Positions 1-10,400 of a stretch of 64,000 bases of DNA are shown here, one piece after another. A program made the position numbers and the translations under genes. A model generated the notes under the pieces. It ran no database searches, had not been told where the DNA came from, and worked only from the letters and a program-made list of their open reading frames with translations. This DNA is from Photobacterium aphoticum (lineage in GTDB: Bacteria > Pseudomonadota > Gammaproteobacteria > Enterobacterales > Vibrionaceae): positions 184,278-248,277 of the forward strand of contig NZ_LDOV01000001.1 in NCBI RefSeq assembly GCF_001029435.1, given 5' to 3'. Each line of letters starts with the position of its first letter. Position 1 is the first letter of the stretch.

Positions 1-182
1 ATATTTTGAAACTGCCCTTGTTTCTCATCACCACGGTGAATGGCGTAGGCATACGCAGCCACCACTTCTCGCCCTTGCGTGGCTTCAGCCCAAAAGGCGT
101 TGTAGTCGAAATTACAACCGTAAGTATCTCTGACGGTGTAGTAGATGTTCTGAACATCGACAAAAATGGCAACTTTTTCCAC
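1..182 (-). CDS. NYN domain (LabA/DUF88-like) protein, 5' part only
   Basis: This is the N-terminal 60 codons of a gene that runs off the left edge. It opens with GTG at 182, preceded by a purine-rich AGAAGAG ribosome site; no ATG or stop lies just upstream in frame. The peptide begins VEKVAIFVDVQNIYYTV, the hallmark first strand of NYN (PIN-like) nuclease domains, where the Asp of FVDVQN is an expected metal ligand. The family is predicted to act on RNA, and cyanobacterial LabA is a known member. The match to uncharacterised Vibrio LabA-like proteins is from memory. The catalytic C-terminal acids are outside the window, so activity cannot be judged. It is divergent from the yggN-like gene. 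Confidence 0.8.
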   Translation of the reverse strand, partial: MEKVAIFVDVQNIYYTVRDTYGCNFDYNAFWAEATQGREVVAAYAYAIHRGDEKQGQFQN

Positions 183-380
183 AGTGACTCTTCTTTGACG
201 CGAATAGGCGTGTAGATTAACAGATCCTCATCACAGTCACAAAAAATGCCGTCAACAAAGTTACGCTATCACTGTGATTTCAGACGAATTCAGCCCGTTA
301 AATGGCGTGAACTTGTCCCGATGACTCAATCGTGTGAAAGTATAGGCGATAAAGACAACATAAAAAGACATGGTTCAACA

Positions 381-1124
381 ATGAAGAAAACATTTCTGGC
401 ACTGCTGCTCTTTCCTTTTTCTCTGAGCGTGCAAGCACAAAGCTGTCCGGTGAATGTACCGAACGATATTCATATTAATCCTGAACACATTGCGGTGTAT
501 CAGCAAGGTCAGCCGAAAATGCTGATTGATGAAAATAACCAGTTGTTCATTAATGGCGAAAAGATGGATTTGGATGTGGCGCAGCAAAAAGCCATTGAAG
601 CCTATCGCGAACATGTACAGGCGTATTTGCCAAAAATGGCAGAGCTGGCGGATGACGGTGTCAGCATTGCCAATGAGGTGGTGAATGAACTGTCGACCAC
701 TTTGGGTGACAAAGAGGCCTTTGCCAAAACCCACGCATTGATCAATCAATACAGCGCGCAGGCGAAAGCGAAATTCTACCCGGAAGGGGAGTTTGTGCTG
801 CCGGCGGATATTTTCTCAACGGTAGAGAGTGATTGGCGTCAGGAGTTTGAAACTGCCATGAAGCATGTGAGTGCGGAATCCATGGCAGCCATTTTTGCGG
901 CCTTGTCGGCAGAGATGAAAGACGGTGAACTGAACTTTACCGAGTTTCAGAAGAAGATGACGGACTTGAAAGATCGCATGCAGTCCACCATTACGGAGCA
1001 TTCCAAAGACGTGGCAGAGCAGGCCAATGACATGTGTGATTCCGTGAAAGGTTTAGCGGAAGAAGAGCAGCAACTGCAAACCATCATTCCTGAACTGAAA
1101 AACTACCCGATGTTTGAAATCTAG
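381..1124 (+). CDS. yggN: YggN-like DUF2884 secreted protein
   Basis: A 247-residue protein with a clear signal peptide (MKKTFLALLLFPFSLSVQAQ) and a Cys soon after the cleavage site (SCPV). The body is hydrophilic and largely helical, with a second Cys near the C-terminus (NDMCDSV). Length, the opening 'C-V-x-P' segment and overall pattern resemble E. coli YggN (DUF2884), a periplasmic protein of unknown function. The reading frame stays open upstream to 246, but the ATG at 381 is chosen because the signal peptide starts there. Function is unknown. Confidence 0.75.
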   Translation: MKKTFLALLLFPFSLSVQAQSCPVNVPNDIHINPEHIAVYQQGQPKMLIDENNQLFINGEKMDLDVAQQKAIEAYREHVQAYLPKMAELADDGVSIANEVVNELSTTLGDKEAFAKTHALINQYSAQAKAKFYPEGEFVLPADIFSTVESDWRQEFETAMKHVSAESMAAIFAALSAEMKDGELNFTEFQKKMTDLKDRMQSTITEHSKDVAEQANDMCDSVKGLAEEEQQLQTIIPELKNYPMFEI

Positions 1125-1356
1125 GTTGCGGTTAGCCAGTGATGTGATTGGCTGTGATGTGACGCAATGTGAGCAGCAGTGACCGCCGAGATGAGCGCAA
1201 TGATCGTTCATGTCTCTTACCCCGTAACGATAAAGGCATGATGGGAAAGGGTGTAAGTCACACAAAACAGACAGGTATTTTGCGTTCCATGAGGGATTGG
1301 CGGTACAGTTAAGAGAGAATGCCGATCACGGATGCTGTTAGCTCAAGGAGTCACAG

Positions 1357-1512
1357 ATGATTAAACTGGCCGTCATTGCCTTGTTACTGTTGATTGGTGG
1401 CTTGGCGATCAAATACGCAGATGAGAAGTCACAGAAGAAAATCACGTTAGGTTTAATCGGTGTGCTGGTGGTGTATGTCATCACCGTCGTCGCTTCGGAG
1501 CTGATGCGCTGA
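1357..1512 (+). CDS. small hydrophobic membrane protein (51 aa)
   Basis: A 51-residue ORF preceded by a good AAGGAG ribosome site 6 bases before the ATG. It has one N-terminal membrane helix (residues 2-18, AVIALLLLIGGLAI), a short charged loop (YADEKSQKK), and a second helix (residues 31-46). This gives a two-helix hairpin topology. It is followed closely by a terminator shared with the convergent ygiQ. No family is recognised; function unknown. Confidence 0.65.
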   Translation: MIKLAVIALLLLIGGLAIKYADEKSQKKITLGLIGVLVVYVITVVASELMR

Positions 1513-1567
1513 ATGGATCCCATCATTTATTAGATAAAAATTATGGGATAAAAACGCTTAGATAAAA

Positions 1568-1593
1568 AACAGCCCGCATATTTGCGGGCTGTT
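1568..1593 (-). terminator. rho-independent terminator of ygiQ, possibly bidirectional
   Basis: Perfect stem AACAGCCCGCA / TGCGGGCTGTT with a short loop. On the minus strand it is followed by a run of six T, ideal for ending ygiQ transcripts. It sits between two convergent genes and may also stop the small + strand gene. Confidence 0.85.
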
Positions 1594-1651
1594 CCGTATT
1601 TGTGTTGTTTGTCCGGGCTAGCAAGGAACTAGCGAGAGCGCGTCTGGAGGA

Positions 1652-4054
1652 TTAGCGAGCGCGAGACGGGCTTGGTTTGCCGCCTGAGCGTTGCTGACCA
1701 CCTTGGCCTCGAGCACCTTGACCTTTAGCGCCTGCAGGGCGTGAACCGTTACGTTGTGGACGGTTCCCCCCGTTTCCATTGGCACCATTGTTGCCGTTAC
1801 GGCTGCTCTGGTTGCCATTACCGTGTGGCTTACCTTGACCGGCTGGCTTACCACCGGTTGCACGTTGACCCGGCTTACCTTTGCCAGCACCTGTGCCAGC
1901 CGGTTTGTGGTTGCCACCGGTACCACGTTTACCGTCTTTACGGATATCAGGCTGGTTCGGGTGCTTGGTCGCAAAGCGTTTCGCACCGTGACGGCCTGAA
2001 CCACGGCGTTCTGCCGGTGTCATTTCCGCTTCACTGCCTTCAGCCGGCACCAAACAGTTAGCACGATCGCCAATCAGGTGCTTTTTACCCATATTGACCA
2101 GAGCCTCACGGATCAACGACCAGTTCAGCGGGTCATGGTAACGCAGTAGGGCTTTGTGCAAGCGACGCTGGCGCTCACCTTTGGCCACAAACAAATCTTC
2201 ACGCTTCTTGTATTTCACACGCTTCAGCGGGTTAGTTTCCGAGTGGTACATCGCTGTCGCGTTACACATTGGAGACGGATAGAAGTTCTGAACCTGATCA
2301 CACTGGTAATCGTTCTTCTTCAGCCATAGCGCCAGGTTCAGCATGTCTTCATCCGTTGAGCCCGGGTGAGCTGAAATGAAGTATGGGATCAGGTACTGTT
2401 TCTTACCGGCTTCCATGCTGTACTTTTCAAACATTTCTTTGAAGCGATCATAGGTGCCCATGCCCGGCTTCATCATCAGATCCAGTGTGCCTTTCTCTGT
2501 GTGCTCTGGCGCAATTTTCAGGTAGCCACCTACGTGGTGTGTCACCAACTCACGTACGTATTCTGGTGATTCTACCGCCAAGTCATAACGGACACCGGAG
2601 GCGATCATGATCTTCTTGATGCCTTTCACGCTGCGTGCTTTACGGTACAGGTCGATCGTGTGTTTATGGTCTGTGTTTAGCTTTTCACAGATTTTCGGGA
2701 AAATACACGACGGACGGCGACAGTTTGCTTCGGCTTTGTCATCAGAACAGCCCAGGCGGTACATGTTCGCTGTTGGGCCACCCAAATCAGAAATGGTACC
2801 GGTAAAGCCAGGGACTTTATCGCGGATCTCTTCCAGCTCATTGATGATCGACTCGTGTGAGCGGTTTTGAATGATGCGGCCTTCGTGTTCGGTGATCGAA
2901 CAGAAAGAACAGCCACCAAAACAGCCGCGCATGATATTGACCGAGGTCTTGATCATGTCATAGGCTGGAATTTTTGCTTTGCCGTAACGAGGGTGAGGAA
3001 TACGTGCAAACGGCAAGCCGAATACAAAGTCCATCTCTTCGGTGGTCAATGGGATCGGCGCTTTGTTCACCCACAGTTCGCGATCTGCGTGTTTTTGTAC
3101 CAACGCACGACCAGAGTGCGGGTTGGTTTCCAGGTGCATTACACGGCTGGCGTGCGCGTACAGAATACGGTCATTCGCCAGTTTTTCGTAGGACGGCAGA
3201 CGGACAACCGTGGTCGCAGCATCGTGGCGTGACGGGCGTACGTGTACCACTTGCGGTTGTTCTTTTTCTGCGTCTTTGTTTGTGGCGCAGGTTTCTTCCG
3301 TCGCATACGGGTTAATCATCGCCATTGGGCGACCTGGCTTTTCGATGCGTGATGAGTCGATCTCTTTGTAGTGCTCAGGGATCTCCTTCATCATCACCGC
3401 TGTACCCGCAATGTTGGTCAGCGTTTTGATGTCTTCGCCATTAGAAAGGCGGTGTGCGACTTCCACCAACGCACGCTCGGCGTTACCGAATAGCAGAATG
3501 TCAGCTTTGGCATCCATCAGTACAGAACGGCGAACTTTATCTGACCAGTAGTCGTAGTGAGCCAGACGACGCAAGCTTGCCTCGATACCACCCAGTACCA
3601 CAGGGGTGTCTTTGTACGCTTCTCGACAACGCTGTGAGTACACCAGTACTGCACGGTCAGGGCGCTTACCGCCTTCGTTGTTTGGCGTGTAGGCATCATC
3701 GTGACGCAGTTTACGGTCAGCGGTGTAGCGGTTGATCATGGAGTCCATGTTACCGGCTGTGATACCGAAGAACAGGTTCGGCTTACCCAGCGACATGAAC
3801 GCATCTTTGTTTTGCCATTCTGGCTGCGCAATGATACCCACGCGGAAACCTTGCGATTCCAGCAAACGGCCAATGATCGCCATACCAAAGCTTGGGTGGT
3901 CAACATACGCATCACCGGTAACGATAATAATGTCGCAGCTATCCCAGCCTAAGGCGTCCATTTCTGCGCGAGAGGTCGGCAGGAAAGGTGCCGTACCGTA
4001 GCATTCTGCCCAGTATTTTGGATAACTGTTAATAGGTGTTACTTCAGTGTGCAT
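1652..4054 (-). CDS. ygiQ: YgiQ family radical SAM protein
   Basis: An 800-residue protein with an N-terminal B12-binding-like Rossmann region (about residues 40-110), then a radical SAM core whose cluster motif CFGGCSFC places Cys378, Cys382 and Cys385. The conserved [10 protein letters not shown] segment precedes it. E. coli YgiQ is about 740 residues; the extra length here is a C-terminal tail of about 110 residues rich in Gly, Asn, Arg, Lys and Gln. The start is supported by GAGGT 7 bases upstream. YgiQ proteins are widely conserved but their reaction is not established. The gene stands alone. Confidence 0.93.
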   Translation of the reverse strand: MHTEVTPINSYPKYWAECYGTAPFLPTSRAEMDALGWDSCDIIIVTGDAYVDHPSFGMAIIGRLLESQGFRVGIIAQPEWQNKDAFMSLGKPNLFFGITAGNMDSMINRYTADRKLRHDDAYTPNNEGGKRPDRAVLVYSQRCREAYKDTPVVLGGIEASLRRLAHYDYWSDKVRRSVLMDAKADILLFGNAERALVEVAHRLSNGEDIKTLTNIAGTAVMMKEIPEHYKEIDSSRIEKPGRPMAMINPYATEETCATNKDAEKEQPQVVHVRPSRHDAATTVVRLPSYEKLANDRILYAHASRVMHLETNPHSGRALVQKHADRELWVNKAPIPLTTEEMDFVFGLPFARIPHPRYGKAKIPAYDMIKTSVNIMRGCFGGCSFCSITEHEGRIIQNRSHESIINELEEIRDKVPGFTGTISDLGGPTANMYRLGCSDDKAEANCRRPSCIFPKICEKLNTDHKHTIDLYRKARSVKGIKKIMIASGVRYDLAVESPEYVRELVTHHVGGYLKIAPEHTEKGTLDLMMKPGMGTYDRFKEMFEKYSMEAGKKQYLIPYFISAHPGSTDEDMLNLALWLKKNDYQCDQVQNFYPSPMCNATAMYHSETNPLKRVKYKKREDLFVAKGERQRRLHKALLRYHDPLNWSLIREALVNMGKKHLIGDRANCLVPAEGSEAEMTPAERRGSGRHGAKRFATKHPNQPDIRKDGKRGTGGNHKPAGTGAGKGKPGQRATGGKPAGQGKPHGNGNQSSRNGNNGANGNGGNRPQRNGSRPAGAKGQGARGQGGQQRSGGKPSPSRAR

Positions 4055-4257
4055 ATTTTGACCTCAATTTTTGAAGGCGGGAATTATAGCCCTTAGCAAA
4101 ACAACTATCTAGCCCTTATCCCATCTGGGCTGGTGGCTCATTAACCCTGTTATCAGTAAGGAAAAGTCCCTATGCGTGGCTGAATGAGGGGCTGATTAGA
4201 TGCAGGAAAATGCGCTGAATAGACAAAGTATTTAGTATAGGAGGCGTAAAAAAGAAA

Positions 4258-4275
4258 AGGAGGCCAAAGCCTCCT
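4258..4275 (-). terminator. terminator downstream of dcuC
   Basis: Stem AGGAGGC / GCCTCCT with loop CAAA; on the minus strand it is followed by TTTTCTTTTTT. It lies about 60 bases past the dcuC stop. Confidence 0.85.
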
Positions 4276-4337
4276 AGTCATATCAATGCGTGATTCAAAG
4301 CATAGTGTCAATCACGCATTCAATAGCATCGCTGCAC

Positions 4338-5705
4338 TTAACCGTACATTGGTACAAGTACCATGGTACCGATGATCACTGTCAGCAGACCACACAATAC
4401 CGGTACAGACGTACGCTTCACCACTTCAAACGGGCTAACGTTACCCATACCAGATGTTGCCACGATAACGCCAGACACTGGCGAGATGGTACGGCCCAGG
4501 TTAGACGCTTGCAGCATTGGGATGATCAGGAACGCAGGGCTAAGACCCATTTTCGCCGCCAGTGTCGGTGCCAATTCAACGAAAGCATAGAACGGCGCGT
4601 TACCCGAACCGGTTGCAATCGCCGCTGCTACAGTCAGACCAGTTAGCAATAGCATCAGTGCAAAACCACCTGCACCGGCAGATTCAGCCAGACCAATCAG
4701 GTTATCAATCGCACCGATAGACATCAGACCTTGCGCGAACACACCCGCTGCCACCAATAGCATTACCACGCCTTTGAACGCTTCAGCCATGCCTTGGTAG
4801 CACGATTCAAGATCTTCCAGCGTTTGCTTACCGTTGAAACGCTTGGTCACGTAATCGACAATAGCGCCGATCACGATAGACATTACCACGATGGTGTAGA
4901 TATCCAGTGACAGGCCAGGAATGGTTTCACCGTTGAAGGCGAATACACCGATGATTGGTAAGAATGGCAAGATAGAGTAGTAACCCGGTGCCTTCACTTC
5001 CATTTCAGAAATGTCGACTTTCTCCATCACGATGTTTTCTTTCTTATCCAGATATTTGTTCCAGAAGAAAGCCGCTGCCGCCATCACGATAATGGCAGAG
5101 ATAGAAACCGGCAGTACTGTTTCAACCGCAAACACGTGCAGAGGCAGGCCAGATTTTTCTGCCGCCACAATCACGTCACCAGAGGTTGGAGACAGGATAA
5201 TCGCAGCCGGAGAGGCACAGATTGCCACGGCCGCAGGGCGAGAAATACCCATCGCTGTCATCATTGGGAACAGGGTCGCCATCAATAGCACGCCAAGGCC
5301 CGTTGCAGAGCTGACCGCCAATGACATCAAACACGCCACGATGTACGCCGCAACTAACAGTGTGTACGGTGATTTAATCACAGAAAGGGGTTTTGAAAAC
5401 TGTTTAACCACCACATTGTTGGCACCAATGTGTGTCATGTAAGAGGCAAAGCCACATAGCAACATGATCTGCATACCCAAACCGCCGCCACGGTTTTGCA
5501 GCATGTATTTGATGTATTCCAGTGAGTCAGTGACAAAGTTACCGGTCGATTTAATGCTCGCAGGCAATACGTCGTAACCCAGTAAACCCGTAATCAGAAG
5601 TAACAATAAGCCAGCGGTAAGCAATACCCCAGCGGCTTTATATCCCTTAATAATGAAGTAGCCAACGGCAATCGTGACCACAAGGCCAATCAATAGCTCC
5701 AACAT
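4338..5705 (-). CDS. dcuC: anaerobic C4-dicarboxylate transporter DcuC
   Basis: A 455-residue inner-membrane carrier with about 12 hydrophobic segments. The length, the MLLCGFASYMTHIGANNVVV segment and the closing region NLGRTISPVSGVIVATSGM match DcuC, which exports succinate and exchanges C4-dicarboxylates during fermentation. An AGAGGAT ribosome site precedes the ATG. Transcribed alone from a long upstream region (5706-6365). Anaerobic FNR/CRP control is typical for the family, but I found no full FNR palindrome here. Confidence 0.9.
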   Translation of the reverse strand: MLELLIGLVVTIAVGYFIIKGYKAAGVLLTAGLLLLLITGLLGYDVLPASIKSTGNFVTDSLEYIKYMLQNRGGGLGMQIMLLCGFASYMTHIGANNVVVKQFSKPLSVIKSPYTLLVAAYIVACLMSLAVSSATGLGVLLMATLFPMMTAMGISRPAAVAICASPAAIILSPTSGDVIVAAEKSGLPLHVFAVETVLPVSISAIIVMAAAAFFWNKYLDKKENIVMEKVDISEMEVKAPGYYSILPFLPIIGVFAFNGETIPGLSLDIYTIVVMSIVIGAIVDYVTKRFNGKQTLEDLESCYQGMAEAFKGVVMLLVAAGVFAQGLMSIGAIDNLIGLAESAGAGGFALMLLLTGLTVAAAIATGSGNAPFYAFVELAPTLAAKMGLSPAFLIIPMLQASNLGRTISPVSGVIVATSGMGNVSPFEVVKRTSVPVLCGLLTVIIGTMVLVPMYG

Positions 5706-6365
5706 GGTAAAACATCCTCTTTAACCATTAACGTATAAAAAATAAGTCAGAATATGTCAGTATGACGCACTTTCTTACAAATTAACCTCAGCTGAATCTA
5801 TCGGAAAAGATCTATTTACACGATGGAAATTCCACATGTTTATGATCTGAGACAGGATTTTTTGCAGCCTGTTAGGCTTGTGCGACAGGAATGAAAAAAG
5901 AGTTAATCAACTTTGTATGTGATTGGTTAATTGGTGTTTTTGGTGATTAATTGTGCATTTTTGTCTCAATGGGTTGAAAGTATGATATGGCACTGTGTGC
6001 AACCTATGGCAAGAAAGCATGACTTGTGTAGCGAAGGGGTTAAATAGCTTTACATCGTGTAACAATGGCATCCGGTTATACGACTTGTTGCGTATTATCA
6101 CAGTTCGCCATGTAACTATTTTCTCATCACTTAATAACGGCATAGCGTGTCGCAATTTGAGGGTTCGGATTGGCAGCGTGAATGGAATTGCGAAATGTGA
6201 ACAAAAAAGCAGCATGTTTGCCGCTACACTGGCGACGTTTGGTGATGTGTTCGCAGGTAAAGCGAAGGCATCCCGCCAGACCCATTGCTGGTTGGCCTGA
6301 TTACCGATGGTTGGCAGTTGAACAGGTGAGGCCAGTGCAATAATAACGACGAGAAGGAAAGCGTC
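5706..6365. other. 660-bp intergenic region between divergent dcuC and chitinase genes
   Basis: Holds the promoters of both neighbours. It is AT-rich near dcuC and carries no ORF with a good ribosome site. A TTAATCAACTTTG segment near 5900 has one FNR-like half site only. No convincing complete operator was found. Confidence 0.5.
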
Positions 6366-7697
6366 ATGAAAACGGCTGTATCACTGGCAGTTGCCGCGAT
6401 GTCTATCGCCCCACTCATCTTGGCTCCCTCTGCGATGGCGAAAGGCAGTACGAATTCGCCGCCGGTTGTGGCGGGGTATTTTGCTGACTGGCAATACGAT
6501 AATGAACAAAATCCTTATACCGTGGATGATATTCCGGCGGACAAGCTGAGCCATATTATCTACGCCTTTTTGAGCATGTGTGGGCCCCATGATGGCGCGA
6601 GTAAGAAAGTACAACAACAGGTGGAAGACGCCTGTGAAGGGAAAAAGCCATTTACGGCAATCGTTGTCGATCAAGAAGCGGCGCTGGAACTGGATTTTGG
6701 TCCAGTCAACGCCAACGTCGATTACCGAGGACATTTCGCCCAACTCAAAGATCTGAAAGCCAAATATCCGAATGTGCGTATCTTACCGTCGTTTGGTGGC
6801 TGGACCATGTCGGAACCTTTCCATGCGATGGCAAAAGACAACGCGGCCATTGAGCATTTTGCCCGTACTGCTGTTGAGCTGATTGCCAAGTATGATTTCT
6901 TTGATGGCATTGATCTGGATTGGGAGTACCCGGGCGGGGGCGGCTTGACGACCTCACCTTGGAATCCTGAAACCAAGTTGTCAGATGCACAAAAAGCCAG
7001 TGAAAAAGCGGCCTTTACCCATTTGGTGAAATCTTTACGGGCAGAGTTGGATACGCTGTCAGCCAAAACGCAACGTGAATACGAGCTATCCACGGCGGTA
7101 GGTGTCGGTGCGAAGGCGGAAGGTATCGACTGGGCTGCGGTTTCCCCTCTGATGAATAACATGTTTGCCATGACCTATGACTATCTGGGCGGGTGGGGGC
7201 AGCAGACGGGCCATTTGACGAACCTGCATGCCACACCGGATGGCTGGTGGGGCATGGGCACTGATGTGTTTGTGGAAAAAATGGTCGCACTGGGCATTCC
7301 GAAAGAGAAGTTGGTTGTCGGGGCGGCATATTACGGACGTGGCTGGGAAGGCACAAAAGGCTTTGATGGTGAAACACTGGCGTCAGATTTGGTTTCCGAA
7401 AAAGGGGCTACCTTTGGCACGGATCCGAAAGAGCCGGGTTATTTCATGTATTGGGATTTGGTGCGCAACTACACGGTGAAGGAAGGGTATCAGAATGGCT
7501 ATGACGAGAAAGCGCATGCACCGTTCTTATGGCATCCGAAGAAAAAAGTGTTCATCACTTATGAAGATATGCGCTCGATAAAAGCCAAAGCCGATTGGGT
7601 GAAGCAGAATAAATATGCCGGGATGTTTGTGTGGGAGTTATCGGGCGATCCGGATAACGTGTTAACAGAGACCATGGCCGACAACCTGAAGCCTTAA
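6366..7697 (+). CDS. secreted GH18 chitinase
   Basis: A 443-residue protein with a signal peptide (cleavage probably near AMA-KG, residue 25). The GH18 barrel carries SFGGW (142-146) and the catalytic DGIDLDWE motif (180-187), making Glu187 the acid/base. MTYDY and the late MFVWELSGD are also typical. There is no obvious chitin-binding domain, so it may act on soluble or partly degraded chitin. A GAGAAGG ribosome site precedes the ATG. It stands alone, convergent with glpC. Secretion route is unknown; Vibrionaceae chitinases commonly leave by type II secretion. Confidence 0.93.
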   Translation: MKTAVSLAVAAMSIAPLILAPSAMAKGSTNSPPVVAGYFADWQYDNEQNPYTVDDIPADKLSHIIYAFLSMCGPHDGASKKVQQQVEDACEGKKPFTAIVVDQEAALELDFGPVNANVDYRGHFAQLKDLKAKYPNVRILPSFGGWTMSEPFHAMAKDNAAIEHFARTAVELIAKYDFFDGIDLDWEYPGGGGLTTSPWNPETKLSDAQKASEKAAFTHLVKSLRAELDTLSAKTQREYELSTAVGVGAKAEGIDWAAVSPLMNNMFAMTYDYLGGWGQQTGHLTNLHATPDGWWGMGTDVFVEKMVALGIPKEKLVVGAAYYGRGWEGTKGFDGETLASDLVSEKGATFGTDPKEPGYFMYWDLVRNYTVKEGYQNGYDEKAHAPFLWHPKKKVFITYEDMRSIKAKADWVKQNKYAGMFVWELSGDPDNVLTETMADNLKP

Positions 7698-7734
7698 CGC
7701 TGTCATTCTCACATTGACACAGATAGAGAAGAAA

Positions 7735-7775
7735 AAAGCCATTCATCTCGGTGCCTTACCGTGATGAATGGCTTT
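7735..7775 (-). terminator. terminator of the glpABC operon
   Basis: A 13-bp stem AAAGCCATTCATC / GATGAATGGCTTT ending in a T run on the minus strand, about 70 bases past the glpC stop. It may also work for the convergent chitinase gene. Confidence 0.8.
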
Positions 7776-7845
7776 GTCGCTAATAGTACGTAGCGATAAA
7801 TCGAGCGATGAAAGGTTTGTATTCGTTGTCAGCGAAAAGAGGCTA

Positions 7846-9057
7846 TCAGGCCAATGCCATCGCCAGCAGTGACACTGGGTGGATGGTTTCCAAATCAGTG
7901 TTTTCTTCAATTTGCCACTTACAGGTTTCACAGTCTGTAATGGCAAAATCGGCTTTGGCACGGTTGATTTGCTTAAACAGATCGTTACCAATCGCCATCG
8001 ACGTCTCGTAGTTTTCAGTCTTAAAGCCGTAGGTACCGGCAAGGCCACAACATTGGCTGTCCAGCACTGTCACTTCCAGGCCCGGTATCATCTTCAGCAG
8101 TTCAATGGTGTACAAGCTGCCGCCGGTACGCTCTAGGTGACACGGTGTGTGGTAGACCACTTTTTTGTTGATCGGCTTCATCTTCGGCGCGTTACCGTTC
8201 ATGAACTGCTTCAACAAGAAACGGGTCACGTATTCGATGCGATCGGCCACGCCACTGTTATCCACTTTCAGGACGTTCGGGTATTCCTCTTTCAGCGTAA
8301 ATGAACAGGTTGAAGAGGTCGAAACAATCTGGCTGTCGTATTTTTCAATCGCGGCCGAGAAGTTCTTCACGTTCAAACGGGCATTCTTCTTTGCTTTATC
8401 AAAGAAGCCGTTGGCGATCAGGGGCACGCCACAGCATTTCTCTTTATCCAGCAGTTGCACCCCAAAGCTCATCGCATTCATCACTTTGACAAAATCTTTG
8501 CCCAGCTGTGGGTGGTTGTAGTTCACGTAACAGCCGTGGAAGTAGTGTACTTGTTTTGGGTACAAGGCTTGGCTGGTGCAGTTTTGTTTGTACCAGCGAC
8601 GGAACGTGCCGTGAGAGTACTTCGGCAAGCTCTTGTGATCATGCACCCCAATGGTTTTGTGCATCAGGGTTTTGACCGGCTTAAGCCCGGTAATGGTATT
8701 CACGATAGGGGCAAACGGCGTGGCCATGGAGCCCATCATGTCCGTGTGGCTCAGTACAAAGTCACGGATGGTTTTGATGTTCATGGGCAGCTTGGCGTGC
8801 TCGTCACGGGCCACGGCGATCATGTCACCGATTTTTACCCCAGACGGACAGGCCGTTTCACAACGCTTACAGTTGGTGCACAGCTTCAGGGTTTCATCAT
8901 AAAACTCAGGGCTTTTAATGCGCAGACGTTCGCCATCCGGCCCGCACTGTTTTGGCCCCGGATAGTGTGGATTGGCTTTGGCGACCGGACAGTAGACAGT
9001 ACACACGGTACATTTGATGCATTGATCGAAGCTGGTGTCTTTTTTGATAAGGCTCAT
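7846..9057 (-). CDS. glpC: anaerobic glycerol-3-phosphate dehydrogenase subunit C
   Basis: A 403-residue iron-sulfur subunit. Two ferredoxin-type motifs lie near the N-terminus ([11 protein letters not shown] and [11 protein letters not shown]), followed by two CCG-type cysteine domains (around [12 protein letters not shown]...KCCGVP and [11 protein letters not shown]...SQCCGLAG). GlpC anchors GlpAB to the membrane and passes electrons to quinone in anaerobic respiration. Its ATG overlaps the glpB stop (ATGA), showing translational coupling. Confidence 0.95.
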   Translation of the reverse strand: MSLIKKDTSFDQCIKCTVCTVYCPVAKANPHYPGPKQCGPDGERLRIKSPEFYDETLKLCTNCKRCETACPSGVKIGDMIAVARDEHAKLPMNIKTIRDFVLSHTDMMGSMATPFAPIVNTITGLKPVKTLMHKTIGVHDHKSLPKYSHGTFRRWYKQNCTSQALYPKQVHYFHGCYVNYNHPQLGKDFVKVMNAMSFGVQLLDKEKCCGVPLIANGFFDKAKKNARLNVKNFSAAIEKYDSQIVSTSSTCSFTLKEEYPNVLKVDNSGVADRIEYVTRFLLKQFMNGNAPKMKPINKKVVYHTPCHLERTGGSLYTIELLKMIPGLEVTVLDSQCCGLAGTYGFKTENYETSMAIGNDLFKQINRAKADFAITDCETCKWQIEENTDLETIHPVSLLAMALA

Positions 9058-10400
9058 GCGTGTGTCCTTTCTTGTGTCTTACTGTCTGTGTTCGGCTGTT
9101 GCTGTTGCTGTTGTTGCTGTGCGCGGATCATTTTGTCTGCCACATAGTGACCGGTAGAGATCGCCACGCCGGATCCTGAACCTTCATGAACCGGATCGTA
9201 GTGCGCCAAAATGGCACCGGCACAGTAGAGGTTGGTAATGGCTTCACCACGAATGGTTGGATTCAATGTGTCGTTACAGGCCACGCCCATTTTCATGAAC
9301 GGATGGCTGTTCGGGCTGAAAAACTGTGGCTGATACCAGTGATCACGGTGCGGAGTATCCGTAATATCCAGACCGAAAATCGGTTCACTCACGGTGTGGC
9401 GTTCTGCTTTCAGGCCTTTGCTGAAAAAGCTGCCGCTGGCGATCAGGAAGTGCTCTGCCACCAAAGGAATGTCCTCATGGTGACGGGTGTAAATACGCTT
9501 CAGTTGGCCTTGTTCAATATCGCCGCCCAGCACTTCATCACCGGTCAATAGCAGGCCGCCTAGTTGTTTGAAGTGCGACTTCATGGTGTCTTCCAGACGG
9601 ATCCCCAGCAATGATGGTGGCATGGTCGGGATTTCACAAATCGAGAAGCCTGTCAGTCCTTCCAGCAGCTTGATGGTGGCAGCGCCATCACCGTTGCCGA
9701 AAATCGCAGGTAGGATCACCAAGTCGGCTTTACCCACTTGTTTGATCAGCGATTTCGCAAACGCATGCAGTTTGGTTTCGTCTTTCAGTACGCGTGAGAT
9801 ATCAATGGAGCGGAACTCACATGGGTTACGCTGCATGGTTTCAAAATCCGGCAATTCCACGTTAGCGGTTTTGATTTTTACATCGCGGAATGCTTCTAAG
9901 GCAGCTAGGTTGCTGGCAGCCAACTGTGGCTGGAAGTCACGGAAACCATCGACGGTGACCAAGGCAATGGTGCTGAGGCCATCCGCCAAGGCATGCATCG
10001 GGAACTGATGGACCGTTTGCTGTGACAGCCAGGTTGAGCGGAAGGTACCCATTGGCGTGACACGATAATGGTTCGATTCATCCGCTTGTGCGGTAAGAAA
10101 TACCCCGGACTCTTCCATCATGCCCTGATACCAAGCAAGGGCTTGGCGACAGGCATTCACACCGATCTTGCTGTACGGATGCTGTGGACACTGCTCTGCA
10201 AGGGCTGGGAAGGCATCAAACGGAGTAGAGACACTCTCTCCATTAGGCAAACGGCTTAATACATCAATAGAGCCAGACGAAAAGTGCATGGCGCTTTGAC
10301 CGGCAGTGATCACAGCGGTTTTCATGCCACTTTCTACACAACGAATGGCACAGCTGAGACCGGCGACACCGCCACCGATGATAATGCTATCAAATTTCAT
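9054..10400 (-). CDS. glpB: anaerobic glycerol-3-phosphate dehydrogenase subunit B
   Basis: A 448-residue flavoprotein with an N-terminal FAD-binding motif ([14 protein letters not shown]). GlpB is part of the GlpABC complex that oxidises glycerol-3-phosphate to dihydroxyacetone phosphate. It is somewhat longer than the E. coli protein (about 419); the extra length is a hydrophilic C-terminal tail with eight consecutive Gln encoded by CAA/CAG codons. It overlaps glpA and glpC by four bases each. Confidence 0.95.
   Translation of the reverse strand: MKFDSIIIGGGVAGLSCAIRCVESGMKTAVITAGQSAMHFSSGSIDVLSRLPNGESVSTPFDAFPALAEQCPQHPYSKIGVNACRQALAWYQGMMEESGVFLTAQADESNHYRVTPMGTFRSTWLSQQTVHQFPMHALADGLSTIALVTVDGFRDFQPQLAASNLAALEAFRDVKIKTANVELPDFETMQRNPCEFRSIDISRVLKDETKLHAFAKSLIKQVGKADLVILPAIFGNGDGAATIKLLEGLTGFSICEIPTMPPSLLGIRLEDTMKSHFKQLGGLLLTGDEVLGGDIEQGQLKRIYTRHHEDIPLVAEHFLIASGSFFSKGLKAERHTVSEPIFGLDITDTPHRDHWYQPQFFSPNSHPFMKMGVACNDTLNPTIRGEAITNLYCAGAILAHYDPVHEGSGSGVAISTGHYVADKMIRAQQQQQQQQPNTDSKTQERTHA

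Noticed and set aside
6..215. 69-residue + strand ORF at the left edge
   Set aside because: It is antisense to the NYN-domain gene, which has a clear protein motif.
5890..5910. FNR site upstream of dcuC
   Set aside because: Only one half of the palindrome is present.
5995..6300. 101-residue ORF upstream of the chitinase gene
   Set aside because: No family-like sequence or ribosome site; lies in the promoter region.
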